Part shown: positions 7,677 through 16,299 of the stretch, in pieces
How the letters are laid out: each line of letters begins with the position of its first letter
Position numbering within the stretch: position 1 is the first letter of the stretch
DNA from: Patescibacteria group bacterium
GTDB taxonomy: Bacteria > Patescibacteriota > Minisyncoccia > Phycocordibacterales > SBAW01
Reading direction: 5' to 3'
Assembly: GCA_016176685.1 (NCBI GenBank)
Contig: JACOWS010000005.1
Span: forward strand, 1-34,991
DNA: 34,991 nucleotides
The notes under the pieces: model-generated
Seen by the model: the letters and a program-made list of their open reading frames with translations, nothing else
The model's database searches: none
What the model was told of the DNA's origin: nothing
Translations under genes and position numbers: made by a program

Positions 7677-7678
7677 AA

Positions 7679-7703
7679 ATCATAGAGGCGTCGCCTCTAT
7701 GAT
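7679..7703. repeat. 25-nt palindrome ATCATAGAGGCG-T-CGCCTCTATGAT
   Basis: Exact reverse complement of the sequence at 32093-32117. Confidence 0.9.
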
Positions 7704-7756
7704 AGATATTGTCAGCCTGTCCAGCCAGTTCGAGCTATTTCAAGTATTCTGCACCA

Positions 7757-7793
7757 AAAAGAAAAATCCCCGATTTGTTCGGGGATTTTTCTT
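7757..7793. terminator. Bidirectional terminator-like hairpin
   Basis: AAAGAAAAATCCCCGA tttgt TCGGGGATTTTTCTTT. Confidence 0.85.
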
Positions 7794-7800
7794 TCGAGAG

Positions 7801-7860
7801 GACGCCGTCTAGAGGACTCTGTCCGGAAGACACCGTCTAGAGGACTAGACTCTGTCCGGA
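7801..7860. repeat. Imperfect tandem duplication GACRCCGTCTAGAGGACT(AGACT)CTGTCCGGA
   Basis: Units 7801-7827 and 7829-7860. Confidence 0.85.
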
Positions 7861-7870
7861 GGATTAAACG

Positions 7871-8143
7871 CTACCTAACCGCTTCTTTAAGCGCCTTTGC
7901 GGCTTGGAACTTCGGTACCCGCATAGACGGTACCTGCACTGCAGCCCCCGTGCGAGGGTTGCGTGCGGTGCGCGCCGCGCGCATTTTTGTCTTGAAGATG
8001 CCAAGACCGGCAATAGAAACCTCCTCACCCTTCTTGAGAGAACCGACGATGGTATCTATCATCGCCTCAACCGCGCGCTCTGCGTCGGCTTTGGTGGTGC
8101 CGAGCACATTGTGCACCTTTTCTGCGATATCTTGTTTATTCAT
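7871..8143 (-). CDS. hup: HU/IHF family DNA-binding protein
   Basis: MNKQDIAEKVHNVLGTTKADAERAVEAMID, GLGIFKTKMRAARTARNPRTG. Confidence 0.95.
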   Translation of the reverse strand: MNKQDIAEKVHNVLGTTKADAERAVEAMIDTIVGSLKKGEEVSIAGLGIFKTKMRAARTARNPRTGAAVQVPSMRVPKFQAAKALKEAVR

Positions 8144-8275
8144 AAGCGATTATATTGGTTAATAATACGGCCTGCCCTGCGCCCACCAGTATAAACCCTT
8201 CAAAAAACCTTGCAATAGAGCCACAGGGATAGTGTTTACAATAATTTATCGCGCAAAAGTTGACAACTGTACAAA

Positions 8276-9805
8276 CTATCGTGCAAATTCGATAGCGCGA
8301 GTCTCCCGGATGACGTTTACCTTGACCTCTCCCGGGTATTTAAGCTCATTTTCGATGCGCATCGCGATGTTGCGAGCGAGTTCGCGGGCCGCAAAGTCGG
8401 TCATTTCGTCCGGTTTGACAAACACACGCACCTCGCGCCCGGCGGAAATGGCGTACGACTTTTCCACACCGGCAAACGAGTTGGCTATGGCCTCGATGTC
8501 GCCCAGGCGTTTGAGATAATTTTCGACACTGTCGCGCCTGGCACCCGGCCGGCCGCCTGAAATAGCATCCGCCACCTGCACGATAACCGACTCGGTCGTT
8601 TCGTATGGATACTCCTCGTGGTGAGACTGCATAGCTTTGACCACCTCTTCCGAGACGCCGAACTTCTGCAGTATTCGGCGGCCGATTTCCACATGGGTAC
8701 CCTGCACCTCATGGTCGAGGGCCTTGCCAATGTCGTGGAGCAAAGCACCCGCACGCGCCACGGCCGGGTTTGCACCCACCTCTTCGGCTATCATGCCGGC
8801 TAGGTGCGCCATTTCTATGGAATGCTGCAGAACCGACTGCCCATAGCTGGTGCGGAAGTGCAGCCGCCCCAATATCTGGGTCACCCGCGGGTCGAGGTTA
8901 AGCACCCCGGCTTCAAACGCCGCCGCCTCGCCTTTTTCTTTAATAATTTTATTTATCTCGTTCTTCGACTTTTCTACCGTCTCTTCAATTTTGGCCGGCT
9001 GTATGCGCCCGTCAATAATCAAGTTTTCAAGCGCAACGCGCGCTACGGCGCGGCGCACCGGGTCGTAGGAGGAAAGCACAATAGAGCCCGGCGTGTCATC
9101 GATAATAACCTCCACGCCGGTTGCACGCTCAAACGCTTTTATGTTGCGCCCTTCCTTGCCGATTATTTTTCCCTTAATGTCGTCGTTGGGGATAGTGATG
9201 GCGGTCGCCATCGTATCGGAGGCAACCGAGTTGCCAAGCCGGTGTATAGCGGTGGTGAGTATATCCTTGGCGCGACGCTCCAGCTTTTCCAACCCTTCGC
9301 GCTCGAGCTTTTGCGTGCGGACCATCAAGTCTTCGCTCGACTCACGCTCAAGCTCGGCATAGAGTTGCCCCAACGCGGCCTCTTTGGAAAGTCCCGCAAC
9401 CTTAGCGAGCTCGCCCGCGCGCTCGGCAAGCAATGCATCAGCTCGCTCTTTTACCGCCCTTACCTCCTCGATGCGCGCCTTAATGGCGCCCACCTCGCGG
9501 TCGAGCTCCTGCTGTTTTTTTTCGAGCGTTTCCTCACGCTTAAAAATGCGTTCTTCTTGCCGCGCAACCTTGTTCTCCTCCTCTTTTAGCTCCGCTTCCG
9601 CAGCGACCAACTTTTGCTTGCCCTCCTCTTCTGCGGCTACGGTTATTTTCTTCGCCTCTTCGCGCGCGTTAAAAAGGATCTGCCGTATTTCAACCTCGAT
9701 AGAACCTTTGCGCGACAAAACCAAAAGCCAGCGGAATACATAGCCGATAGCCGCTCCCAAGAGGCCCGAGAGGCCTAGGAGTAAAAATACTATTTTTAAT
9801 GACAT
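8276..9805 (-). CDS. rny: Ribonuclease Y
   Basis: N-terminal TM, coiled coil, KH domain GKIIGKEGRNIKAFE, HD domain LLHDIGKALDHE, C-terminal VNVIRETRAIEFAR. Confidence 0.97.
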   Translation of the reverse strand: MSLKIVFLLLGLSGLLGAAIGYVFRWLLVLSRKGSIEVEIRQILFNAREEAKKITVAAEEEGKQKLVAAEAELKEEENKVARQEERIFKREETLEKKQQELDREVGAIKARIEEVRAVKERADALLAERAGELAKVAGLSKEAALGQLYAELERESSEDLMVRTQKLEREGLEKLERRAKDILTTAIHRLGNSVASDTMATAITIPNDDIKGKIIGKEGRNIKAFERATGVEVIIDDTPGSIVLSSYDPVRRAVARVALENLIIDGRIQPAKIEETVEKSKNEINKIIKEKGEAAAFEAGVLNLDPRVTQILGRLHFRTSYGQSVLQHSIEMAHLAGMIAEEVGANPAVARAGALLHDIGKALDHEVQGTHVEIGRRILQKFGVSEEVVKAMQSHHEEYPYETTESVIVQVADAISGGRPGARRDSVENYLKRLGDIEAIANSFAGVEKSYAISAGREVRVFVKPDEMTDFAARELARNIAMRIENELKYPGEVKVNVIRETRAIEFAR

Positions 9806-10068
9806 AGGCGATTATTGCTAACCGCTTATGCCCCGAGCTCTTCCGTTTTTGCCGCGCCACAGGGGCGGGTCGCTGTGATTATTGCACGCAGAATGCTCGT
9901 GTGTTTAGTGCTTTCACAGAAATATTCGTTACGAGTGGAGCAAGAGCGGAAAACATAGATTAAAGTGTTGAATATAAACGATATGCACGCGAACAAACAT
10001 AGCAGAACACCCTTACCATACCAGAAAAGGTGGCTTTCCGCAACCTAAGAAAAACGGAAACTATATAC

Positions 10069-10341
10069 CTACTCACCCTGAACCTTAAAGTAGTAGCCTA
10101 TGATGAAGCCGAGTGGCCCCGAGAGAATACCAGAAACGGCAAGTAGCATATCCTTATAGTCTGTTACAGCAAATCCCTTGTAAGCCGCAATAGCCAGCAC
10201 TATGACAATAACCCCCAAATAACCAACAACATAATAAAGGGCTATTTTACTTCTCGTATGTTCTCGGTGTTGAGATAGTTTAAAAGCCCGTTGTGTGGGC
10301 GGCAAATATTGGTCAAGTTCTACATTGCCGTTACTAGCCAT
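10069..10341 (-). CDS. Small two-TM hypothetical protein
   Basis: IALYYVVGYLGVIVIVLAIAAYKG and LLAVSGILSGPLGFIIGYYF hydrophobic segments. Confidence 0.6.
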   Translation of the reverse strand: MASNGNVELDQYLPPTQRAFKLSQHREHTRSKIALYYVVGYLGVIVIVLAIAAYKGFAVTDYKDMLLAVSGILSGPLGFIIGYYFKVQGE

Positions 10342-10342
10342 A

Positions 10343-10558
10343 TTAAAGTTCTTTCACTTCTATAGCGTAACGCTTACCGTCAGCGTCCTCTTTGACGATT
10401 TTGTTGTCTTTGGCAATATCCAAAAGCTTCATTCCTTTTAGAAGTACATCAACAGGAGTGGTATCAAAGTTTATTGCAAGCTCATTCAACTTCTTCAAAG
10501 CCCCGTTGGTAAAATTAACAGTTAGCTTGTCTTCCTTTTTTGTAGTTTCCTCGGCCAT
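10343..10558 (-). CDS. Small hypothetical protein
   Basis: MAEETTKKEDKLTVNFTNGALKKLNELA; TATACT 6 nt upstream of ATG on minus strand. Confidence 0.55.
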   Translation of the reverse strand: MAEETTKKEDKLTVNFTNGALKKLNELAINFDTTPVDVLLKGMKLLDIAKDNKIVKEDADGKRYAIEVKEL

Positions 10559-10857
10559 GATTTTAGTATAGCAAATTGCCTTATTTCTTGCGCTCCCTAC
10601 GGGTTTTTTTCTTAGACTTACCAATAACACCAAGTGCCTCGTCAAAGCCGAGGTTGATAGGGACGTGGAGTTTGGATTTGCGCCCTCGTGGGTCTTTCTT
10701 TTTCATGAGCACTTCTTGTACTTTAACAAGATGCTACTTAGTTCCGATTCTATCGTACACACTTTCACCAAAAAGCTTCCGGTTGTAAGCCCAAAAAGGA
10801 ACCACGCCAAGACAAGCACTATAGTTAGTTTGAACCAGTTCTCTTTTAGAAAGCTTT

Positions 10858-11460
10858 TCATGCGGTCAATGCCTTGTAAGATATTTTACCACGCTTGGCG
10901 ATTTTTGCTGTAGCCAAGTCAAACTTTATATCCATGCCGTTCTGTCGGTCAGGAATAGGAAACGCTCTCATGCGACTTCCGCGTTCTGTCATGCCCATTA
11001 CCGCTGTCTTTTTAGAAAAGCCGTACTTGCGGTTATTTTTACCGCCGAGATAGGTTTCGTCTGCCTCCACCACGCCTATCAATTTGCCCCGACCTTGCTT
11101 TAGAGCCTCGCGGATACGCATATCCATAAACCAAGCGGTCTTTTGGATTACGCCGACCTGCTCCGCCAACGAGATAGAGGAGATACCCTTCTTGGAGGTT
11201 GTAAGGAGGTAGATAGCGATAAACCACTTTTGCATAGGTAACTTGCTCTCGCCAAAGAGCGTACCCGTCTTGATAGTAAAATCGCGCTTGCACTTGTCGC
11301 AACGATACCGCTTGTCGTCAGCAAAGCGCATTATCTTAGTGTGCTTACAATGCGGGCAGAAATCCCCCTTAGCAAAGCGGATAGCCTCAAAATGTTTGCG
11401 GCAAGCCGCCTCGTTATTGAAATGCCCCGCAAACTGCGCCAATGTCTTAAACTCTTTCAT
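10858..11460 (-). pseudogene. IS1595-family transposase, C-terminally truncated
   Basis: CRKHFEAIRFAKGDFCPHC zinc ribbon, KLPMQKWFIAIYLLTTSKKGISS, VVEADETYLGG; the expected second half of the DDE domain is missing. Confidence 0.75.
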
Positions 11461-11633
11461 ACTCCTATCTTATACCCGTTAGTTAGGGTAGTCAAATGCT
11501 GGAAATAGTACAAAAGTAGACAACTACTTTGTCAAATCAATGAACTGTTTATAACTTCTTGCAATATTCACCTGCCTAGTGGTAGTATGTTCGTACGTCA
11601 CCTCGCCCGGCCTTGCGCCGGGTTTTTCCGTCC

Positions 11634-12206
11634 CTACTTTGTACGCGGCTTGCGCTCAACTGCGTCCCTAATTGAGTCAAGAGATACAAACCAAGAACCT
11701 TCTCTTATTTCCCAAGCGCAATTGTTTTTATAAGCAACAAACTTGATACGTTTCTGTTGCTGTAGGATATTGTCTTTGGTACGCATGAAATCACTATCAC
11801 CGCTTGCTATATAGACCATATCTAGATCTGACAAGTCCTTCATTATTTCGTCATGCATCTCGACATCAAAGTTACATTTATTTTTGAAACCTTTTGGGTC
11901 GGACGAGTCGCGTAGTTTTTTGAGAGGTTTACCTGTCACCTCAAAACCCTCGCGCTCCCAATATTTAATCAATGCTTCGCTGATGGTCTTGGCTGGCTCA
12001 TACTTTGGAAGTCCTTTATAAATACGAGCGTGTACCACCTCATTAACTTCTGCAACCCACTTGTGGAGTTTTACATAGTCTGTCAACCACCCTGTGGCCC
12101 TACCGCGTTTGAAAAGGTTTGAGTCATCAATATAAATACCCACCTTCGGTTTAGGTGGAAGTGACGACAAGAACTCATAGGCAAACTCATGTAGAGGCCG
12201 GTACAT
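11634..12206 (-). CDS. NYN-domain (LabA/DUF88-like) protein
   Basis: VGIYIDDSNLFKRG, YIASGDSDFMRTKDNI motifs. Confidence 0.8.
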   Translation of the reverse strand: MYRPLHEFAYEFLSSLPPKPKVGIYIDDSNLFKRGRATGWLTDYVKLHKWVAEVNEVVHARIYKGLPKYEPAKTISEALIKYWEREGFEVTGKPLKKLRDSSDPKGFKNKCNFDVEMHDEIMKDLSDLDMVYIASGDSDFMRTKDNILQQQKRIKFVAYKNNCAWEIREGSWFVSLDSIRDAVERKPRTK

Positions 12207-12282
12207 AAAAACGCCCTACGGGCGCAAGGATATAATACCACACTTTTTTAACTTTCAACCTATTGTGGTGTACAATCGGGGC

Positions 12283-12462
12283 ATGGAACAAGACACTAAA
12301 CGTAAGTGGCGTTGGGGCGCAATCGTTTTATTCATTTTTGGCCTGGCTATGCTATGGGAGGCAACTCAACAGACCGAGCCAATTAGCATTGCTACGGCGC
12401 TCATTGTCGGCGGTCCGCTCGTCTTTTTCATGGGACGCGAGCTTTTCTGGAAAAAACGCTAG
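12283..12462 (+). CDS. Small two-TM hypothetical protein
   Basis: MEQDTKRKWRWGAIVLFIFGLAMLWEATQQTEPISIATALIVGGPLVFFMGRELFWKKR; TACAAT 6 nt upstream. Confidence 0.6.
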   Translation: MEQDTKRKWRWGAIVLFIFGLAMLWEATQQTEPISIATALIVGGPLVFFMGRELFWKKR

Positions 12463-12503
12463 GGTGAATAGGTATATAGTTCCCAGAAAAACCTTAGGCG
12501 GCG

Positions 12504-13118
12504 CTACTTTTTACCGCCCTTGTGGGCAAAGATGTCGTCTATCACGCCGTATTTTTTGGCTTCCTCTGCCGACATAAAGTAGTCGCGCTCAACGTCTTTT
12601 TCTATTTTATCAAGCGGCTGGCCGGTTGCTTTGGCAAGCAGTTTGTTGAGCCGCTCTCTGGTGGCAATGATGTGTTTGGCGGTTATCTCGATGTCGGTGG
12701 CCTGGCCCTGGGCACCCCCCCACGGCTGGTGGATCATCACCTCGGCATTGGGCAGTGCAAAGCGCTTGCCATGTGTCCCCCCGGCCAAGAGTATCGCCGC
12801 GCCGGATGCCGCAATGCCCACGCACACGGTGGCCACGTCGGGCTTGATGTAGTTGATGGTATCGAGCATCGCCAAGGTGGCCGTGACCGAGCCGCCGGGG
12901 GAGTTGATGTAGAGTTGAATATCTTTTTTTGCGTCTTCCGATGCCAAAAACAAAAGCTGCGCGATTATAAGGTTCGCGGTGTTGTCCTCAATGGGCCCAC
13001 CCAAAAAGATTATCCTGTCTTTGAGCAGACGCGAGTAGATGTCGAACGCCCGCTCGCCATAGGGGCTTTTCTCCACCACCATCGGCACCAGCTGTGCATA
13101 CGTTTCTTTATGTTCCAT
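12504..13118 (-). CDS. clpP: ATP-dependent Clp protease proteolytic subunit
   Basis: [70 protein letters not shown]. Confidence 0.97.
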   Translation of the reverse strand: MEHKETYAQLVPMVVEKSPYGERAFDIYSRLLKDRIIFLGGPIEDNTANLIIAQLLFLASEDAKKDIQLYINSPGGSVTATLAMLDTINYIKPDVATVCVGIAASGAAILLAGGTHGKRFALPNAEVMIHQPWGGAQGQATDIEITAKHIIATRERLNKLLAKATGQPLDKIEKDVERDYFMSAEEAKKYGVIDDIFAHKGGKK

Positions 13119-13130
13119 AGTGTGGCTATA

Positions 13131-14201
13131 TTACGCTTTTTCCTCGGTTCCTTCAAGCAGCTGGAGGGCGCGCTCGTTGCGCATAATTGTTTCGATATGC
13201 ACCTTTAAAAGTTCCGGCCGCGCGTCGGGGAAGTGCTTGAGCGCATGCTCCATTTCCGTTTTTACCGCCTCTTCCTCGGGCTCTATCTTTGCCTCCTCGG
13301 CAATTTTGTTAAGTGCCAACTGCAGGGTGGCGCGCTTATGCGCCTGGTCGCGGAACTCTCCCCGCAACTGCTCCTCCGTTTTTCCCACTTGTTTTAGGTA
13401 GCCGTCAAAAGTTAAGCCGAATCTAGTAACATCTTCTTTGAGTTGGCCCATAATTTTTTGGAGCTCGCTTTCCACAAAAATTATGGGCACCTCTATGGAT
13501 ATCTTTTTCAAAAGCACGTTTATGATCTCGCCGCGGCGTTTGTCCTTCGCCTTCTGCTCTTTTTCTAACTTCACATTTTCTTTTATTTTTATTTTCAAAT
13601 CCTCAAGATTTTTAAAATTGCCGAGCCCTTGTGCAAATGCGTCGTCAAGCGCCGGCAGGGCCTCTTCTTTCACCTCTGCCTTGGGGTCTTGACCCGGGGC
13701 GGCCGCTTTTGCGCGTGCGCGCCTCAGCGAGGTGATGGCATTGTCTACCTCGTCGGTTATGGTGTCCGGCACGGGCTCCAACCGCACCGTTTCTCCCAAT
13801 ATGCGCCAGTTTTTGGGGAGCACTACCTCTGGGTACACCGCCGTGCGCACCAAAAGCCCCACGGGGTTGCCTTCTGCCAACTTGGTTACCTGCACGTTCG
13901 GCTGGCCGACCACGTCGGCTTTGTGCTCGGTTACCAGGGCGGGGTAGAAGTCGCGCATAAAACGCTCGACCGCCTCCTCAAGCACCGCCGACTCTCCGAT
14001 TTTTTTCAGTGCAACATCCGCCGGTACATGTCCTGCGCGAAAGCCCGGCAGCTCCAAATGGCTTGCCAAATGCCCCAGCGCTTCGGTGCGGTAGGGCTCC
14101 ACAGCGGCAAAGGGTACTTCGCCTTGGAGCTCGATTTCCGAGCCGGGGAGCCGCTTGAGCGCAAACGCATGCGCGAGAGTGATAAATTGCTCACTCGACA
14201 T
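13131..14201 (-). CDS. tig: Trigger factor-like chaperone
   Basis: LPGFRAGHVPADVALKKIGESAVLEEAVERF; C-terminal helical domain; adjacent to clpP. Confidence 0.85.
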   Translation of the reverse strand: MSSEQFITLAHAFALKRLPGSEIELQGEVPFAAVEPYRTEALGHLASHLELPGFRAGHVPADVALKKIGESAVLEEAVERFMRDFYPALVTEHKADVVGQPNVQVTKLAEGNPVGLLVRTAVYPEVVLPKNWRILGETVRLEPVPDTITDEVDNAITSLRRARAKAAAPGQDPKAEVKEEALPALDDAFAQGLGNFKNLEDLKIKIKENVKLEKEQKAKDKRRGEIINVLLKKISIEVPIIFVESELQKIMGQLKEDVTRFGLTFDGYLKQVGKTEEQLRGEFRDQAHKRATLQLALNKIAEEAKIEPEEEAVKTEMEHALKHFPDARPELLKVHIETIMRNERALQLLEGTEEKA

Positions 14202-14219
14202 TGTGCGATACTAGCACAT

Positions 14220-14423
14220 CTAGGAGGTGGCTGTCTCTTGGCCGGGGAGCGGGGAGTCAGGTGCCGGTGTGGAGTTAAACTTGCTCTTTTGCGTTATAAA
14301 AAAATAGGCGCCGCCCAGGCCAAGCATAATGACCACGATGATTATGGCAGCCAAGGGTCCCACGGGCTCGCGCTGCGGTTTTTTATCGGTGTATTGAGCG
14401 GTATCGCGACTCTCCATGCGCAA
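14220..14423 (-). CDS. Small single-TM hypothetical protein
   Basis: PLAAIIIVVIMLGLGGAYFFI; TATACT 6 nt upstream. Confidence 0.5.
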   Translation of the reverse strand: MRMESRDTAQYTDKKPQREPVGPLAAIIIVVIMLGLGGAYFFITQKSKFNSTPAPDSPLPGQETATS

Positions 14424-14431
14424 AGTATATC

Positions 14432-14971
14432 CTATTTTTTTCCAAACTTCTGGTTGTAGAGCTTGATAGACTTTTGCACCGCGGCCACGGCCTCGGCCTT
14501 ACCCTTGATGCCATGTATTTCGACTAGGGCCGGCTTACCTTTAAGCGCTTTGTAGGTTTCAAAAAAATGTTGAAACTCTTTTAGCAGGTGTGTATTAAGG
14601 TCCGCAAGGTCGTTGACGTCGTCCCAACGCTTGTCGTCAACGGGCACCGCGATAACTTTGTAGTCGGACTCGCCGCTGTCTATCATCTCCATTACCGCTA
14701 CCGGGCGCGCGGCAACCAAAATGCCCGGCAGGAGCGCGTAGGTGGTAAGCAACACCACGTCAAGCGGGTCGTCATCTTCCCACAAAGTTTGCGGCGCAAA
14801 GCCATAGTCAAAAGGGTAAGCGGCCGCCGAGTAGTTGGCGCGGTCGAGTTTTATAAGCCCGGTTTTTTTGTCCACCTCATACTTGTTGTTGGAGCCGCGG
14901 GGGATTTCTATGATGACATTAATTTCTTCAGGAACATGGTCGCCCAGCGGTACGTCGTGCCACAAATTCAT
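14432..14971 (-). CDS. ppa: Inorganic pyrophosphatase
   Basis: IEIPRGSNNKYEVDKKTGLIKLDR, YPFDYGFAPQTLWEDDDPLDVVLL. Confidence 0.96.
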   Translation of the reverse strand: MNLWHDVPLGDHVPEEINVIIEIPRGSNNKYEVDKKTGLIKLDRANYSAAAYPFDYGFAPQTLWEDDDPLDVVLLTTYALLPGILVAARPVAVMEMIDSGESDYKVIAVPVDDKRWDDVNDLADLNTHLLKEFQHFFETYKALKGKPALVEIHGIKGKAEAVAAVQKSIKLYNQKFGKK

Positions 14972-14995
14972 ACTAAATAGTATAACAAATAATTT

Positions 14996-16189
14996 TTACT
15001 CCGGTTTTTCCGCGGCCTTACCTTCCGCCTTTTCTTCGGTTTGCTCTTCGGCCTTGGCAAGCTGCTCGCCCTTGGCAGATTGTATATCGATGCGCCAGCC
15101 GGTCAGCTTTGCCGCCAGGCGCACATTTTGCCCGCCGCGGCCTATGGCAAGCGACTGTTGGTCCTCGGCTACCATAATGCTCGCTTTATGCTCTTCTTCT
15201 TCTAGCGTTACCGACAGTACTCGCGCGGGGGAGAGCGCTTCCTCTATAAACGCCTTCGGGTCTTCCGACCATTCTATGATGTCGATTTTTTCGCCGCCTA
15301 GCTCCGAGGTTACGGTTGAGACGCGCACGCCCCGCTGGCCCACCAAGGAACCCACCGGGTCTACATGTGCATCGCTCGAGGCGACAGCCACTTTGGAGCG
15401 GCTGCCCGCTTCGCGCGCGATGGCTTTAAACACCACCGTGCCGTGTGCCGCTTCTGGTACCTCCATTTCAAACAGCTTGGCCAAAAATTGCGGGTTCGCG
15501 CGGGAAAGGCGCAGGTATATCCCGCGCGGCGACTCTTCCACCTGATAGAGCAATGCGCGCAGGCGCTCGCCCTGGCGGTAGCGCTCGCCGGGTATCTGCT
15601 CTTCGTAGGGGAGTATCCCGGTGGCGCGGCCGAGGTCGACATAAATGTTGCCGCGCTCCATGCGCTGCACCGTGCCGGAGACGATTTCTCCCGCCCGCTT
15701 GCCAAACTCGGCCACGACGGAAACCTTTTCCGCCTCGCGGATTTTTTGGATAATCACCTGCTTGGCGGTTTGTGCGGCGATGCGGCCGTAGTCCTCTCTG
15801 ACCTCAAGCGGGAAGATTAGTTCGTCGCCCAGCTCGGCGTCGCGCTTAATCAGTTTTGCATCCTCGAGCACAATGTGCTGTTCGGGGTTAAAGCGGGACA
15901 AAAGCTCCTCGTCGGTCATCTCCTGCGGCGGCTTCTGCGTCGCTTCTTCATCGCCCTCTTTTACAAAACGTACGGTCGACTTGTCCACCACCACTTTTAC
16001 CTGGCTGAACTCCGTGGTGCCAAGGTCGAGGTTGATGTGCGCGCGGATAATCTGCCCCTTTTTTGCATATTCTTTTTTGTAGGCGGTAGCAAGCGCGGCC
16101 TCTATCGCCTCGATCACTTTTTGTTTCGGTATCCCGCGCTCTTCTTCAAGCTCGCTCAAGATAGATTGTATTACTTTGATGTCAAACAT
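14996..16189 (-). CDS. nusA: Transcription termination/antitermination protein NusA
   Basis: S1 domain GEIVSGTVQRMERGNIYVDLGRATGILP, KH domain VGQRGVRVSTVTSELGGEKIDIIEWSEDP; start set at MFDIKVIQS. Confidence 0.95.
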   Translation of the reverse strand: MFDIKVIQSILSELEEERGIPKQKVIEAIEAALATAYKKEYAKKGQIIRAHINLDLGTTEFSQVKVVVDKSTVRFVKEGDEEATQKPPQEMTDEELLSRFNPEQHIVLEDAKLIKRDAELGDELIFPLEVREDYGRIAAQTAKQVIIQKIREAEKVSVVAEFGKRAGEIVSGTVQRMERGNIYVDLGRATGILPYEEQIPGERYRQGERLRALLYQVEESPRGIYLRLSRANPQFLAKLFEMEVPEAAHGTVVFKAIAREAGSRSKVAVASSDAHVDPVGSLVGQRGVRVSTVTSELGGEKIDIIEWSEDPKAFIEEALSPARVLSVTLEEEEHKASIMVAEDQQSLAIGRGGQNVRLAAKLTGWRIDIQSAKGEQLAKAEEQTEEKAEGKAAEKPE

Positions 16190-16299
16190 AATTTTTTGTG
16201 TGTTTTTAAAAACTGAACCGCCCTCGTGGGCGGCTATCAGATGCACATAATCGTATATCAACAGCCCTTTTTAGTCAAGACCGATATATACTAGTAGTA

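Noticed and set aside
13629-14459. 276-aa plus-strand ORF opposite tig
   Set aside because: Antisense to trigger factor and the small TM gene; no recognisable motifs.
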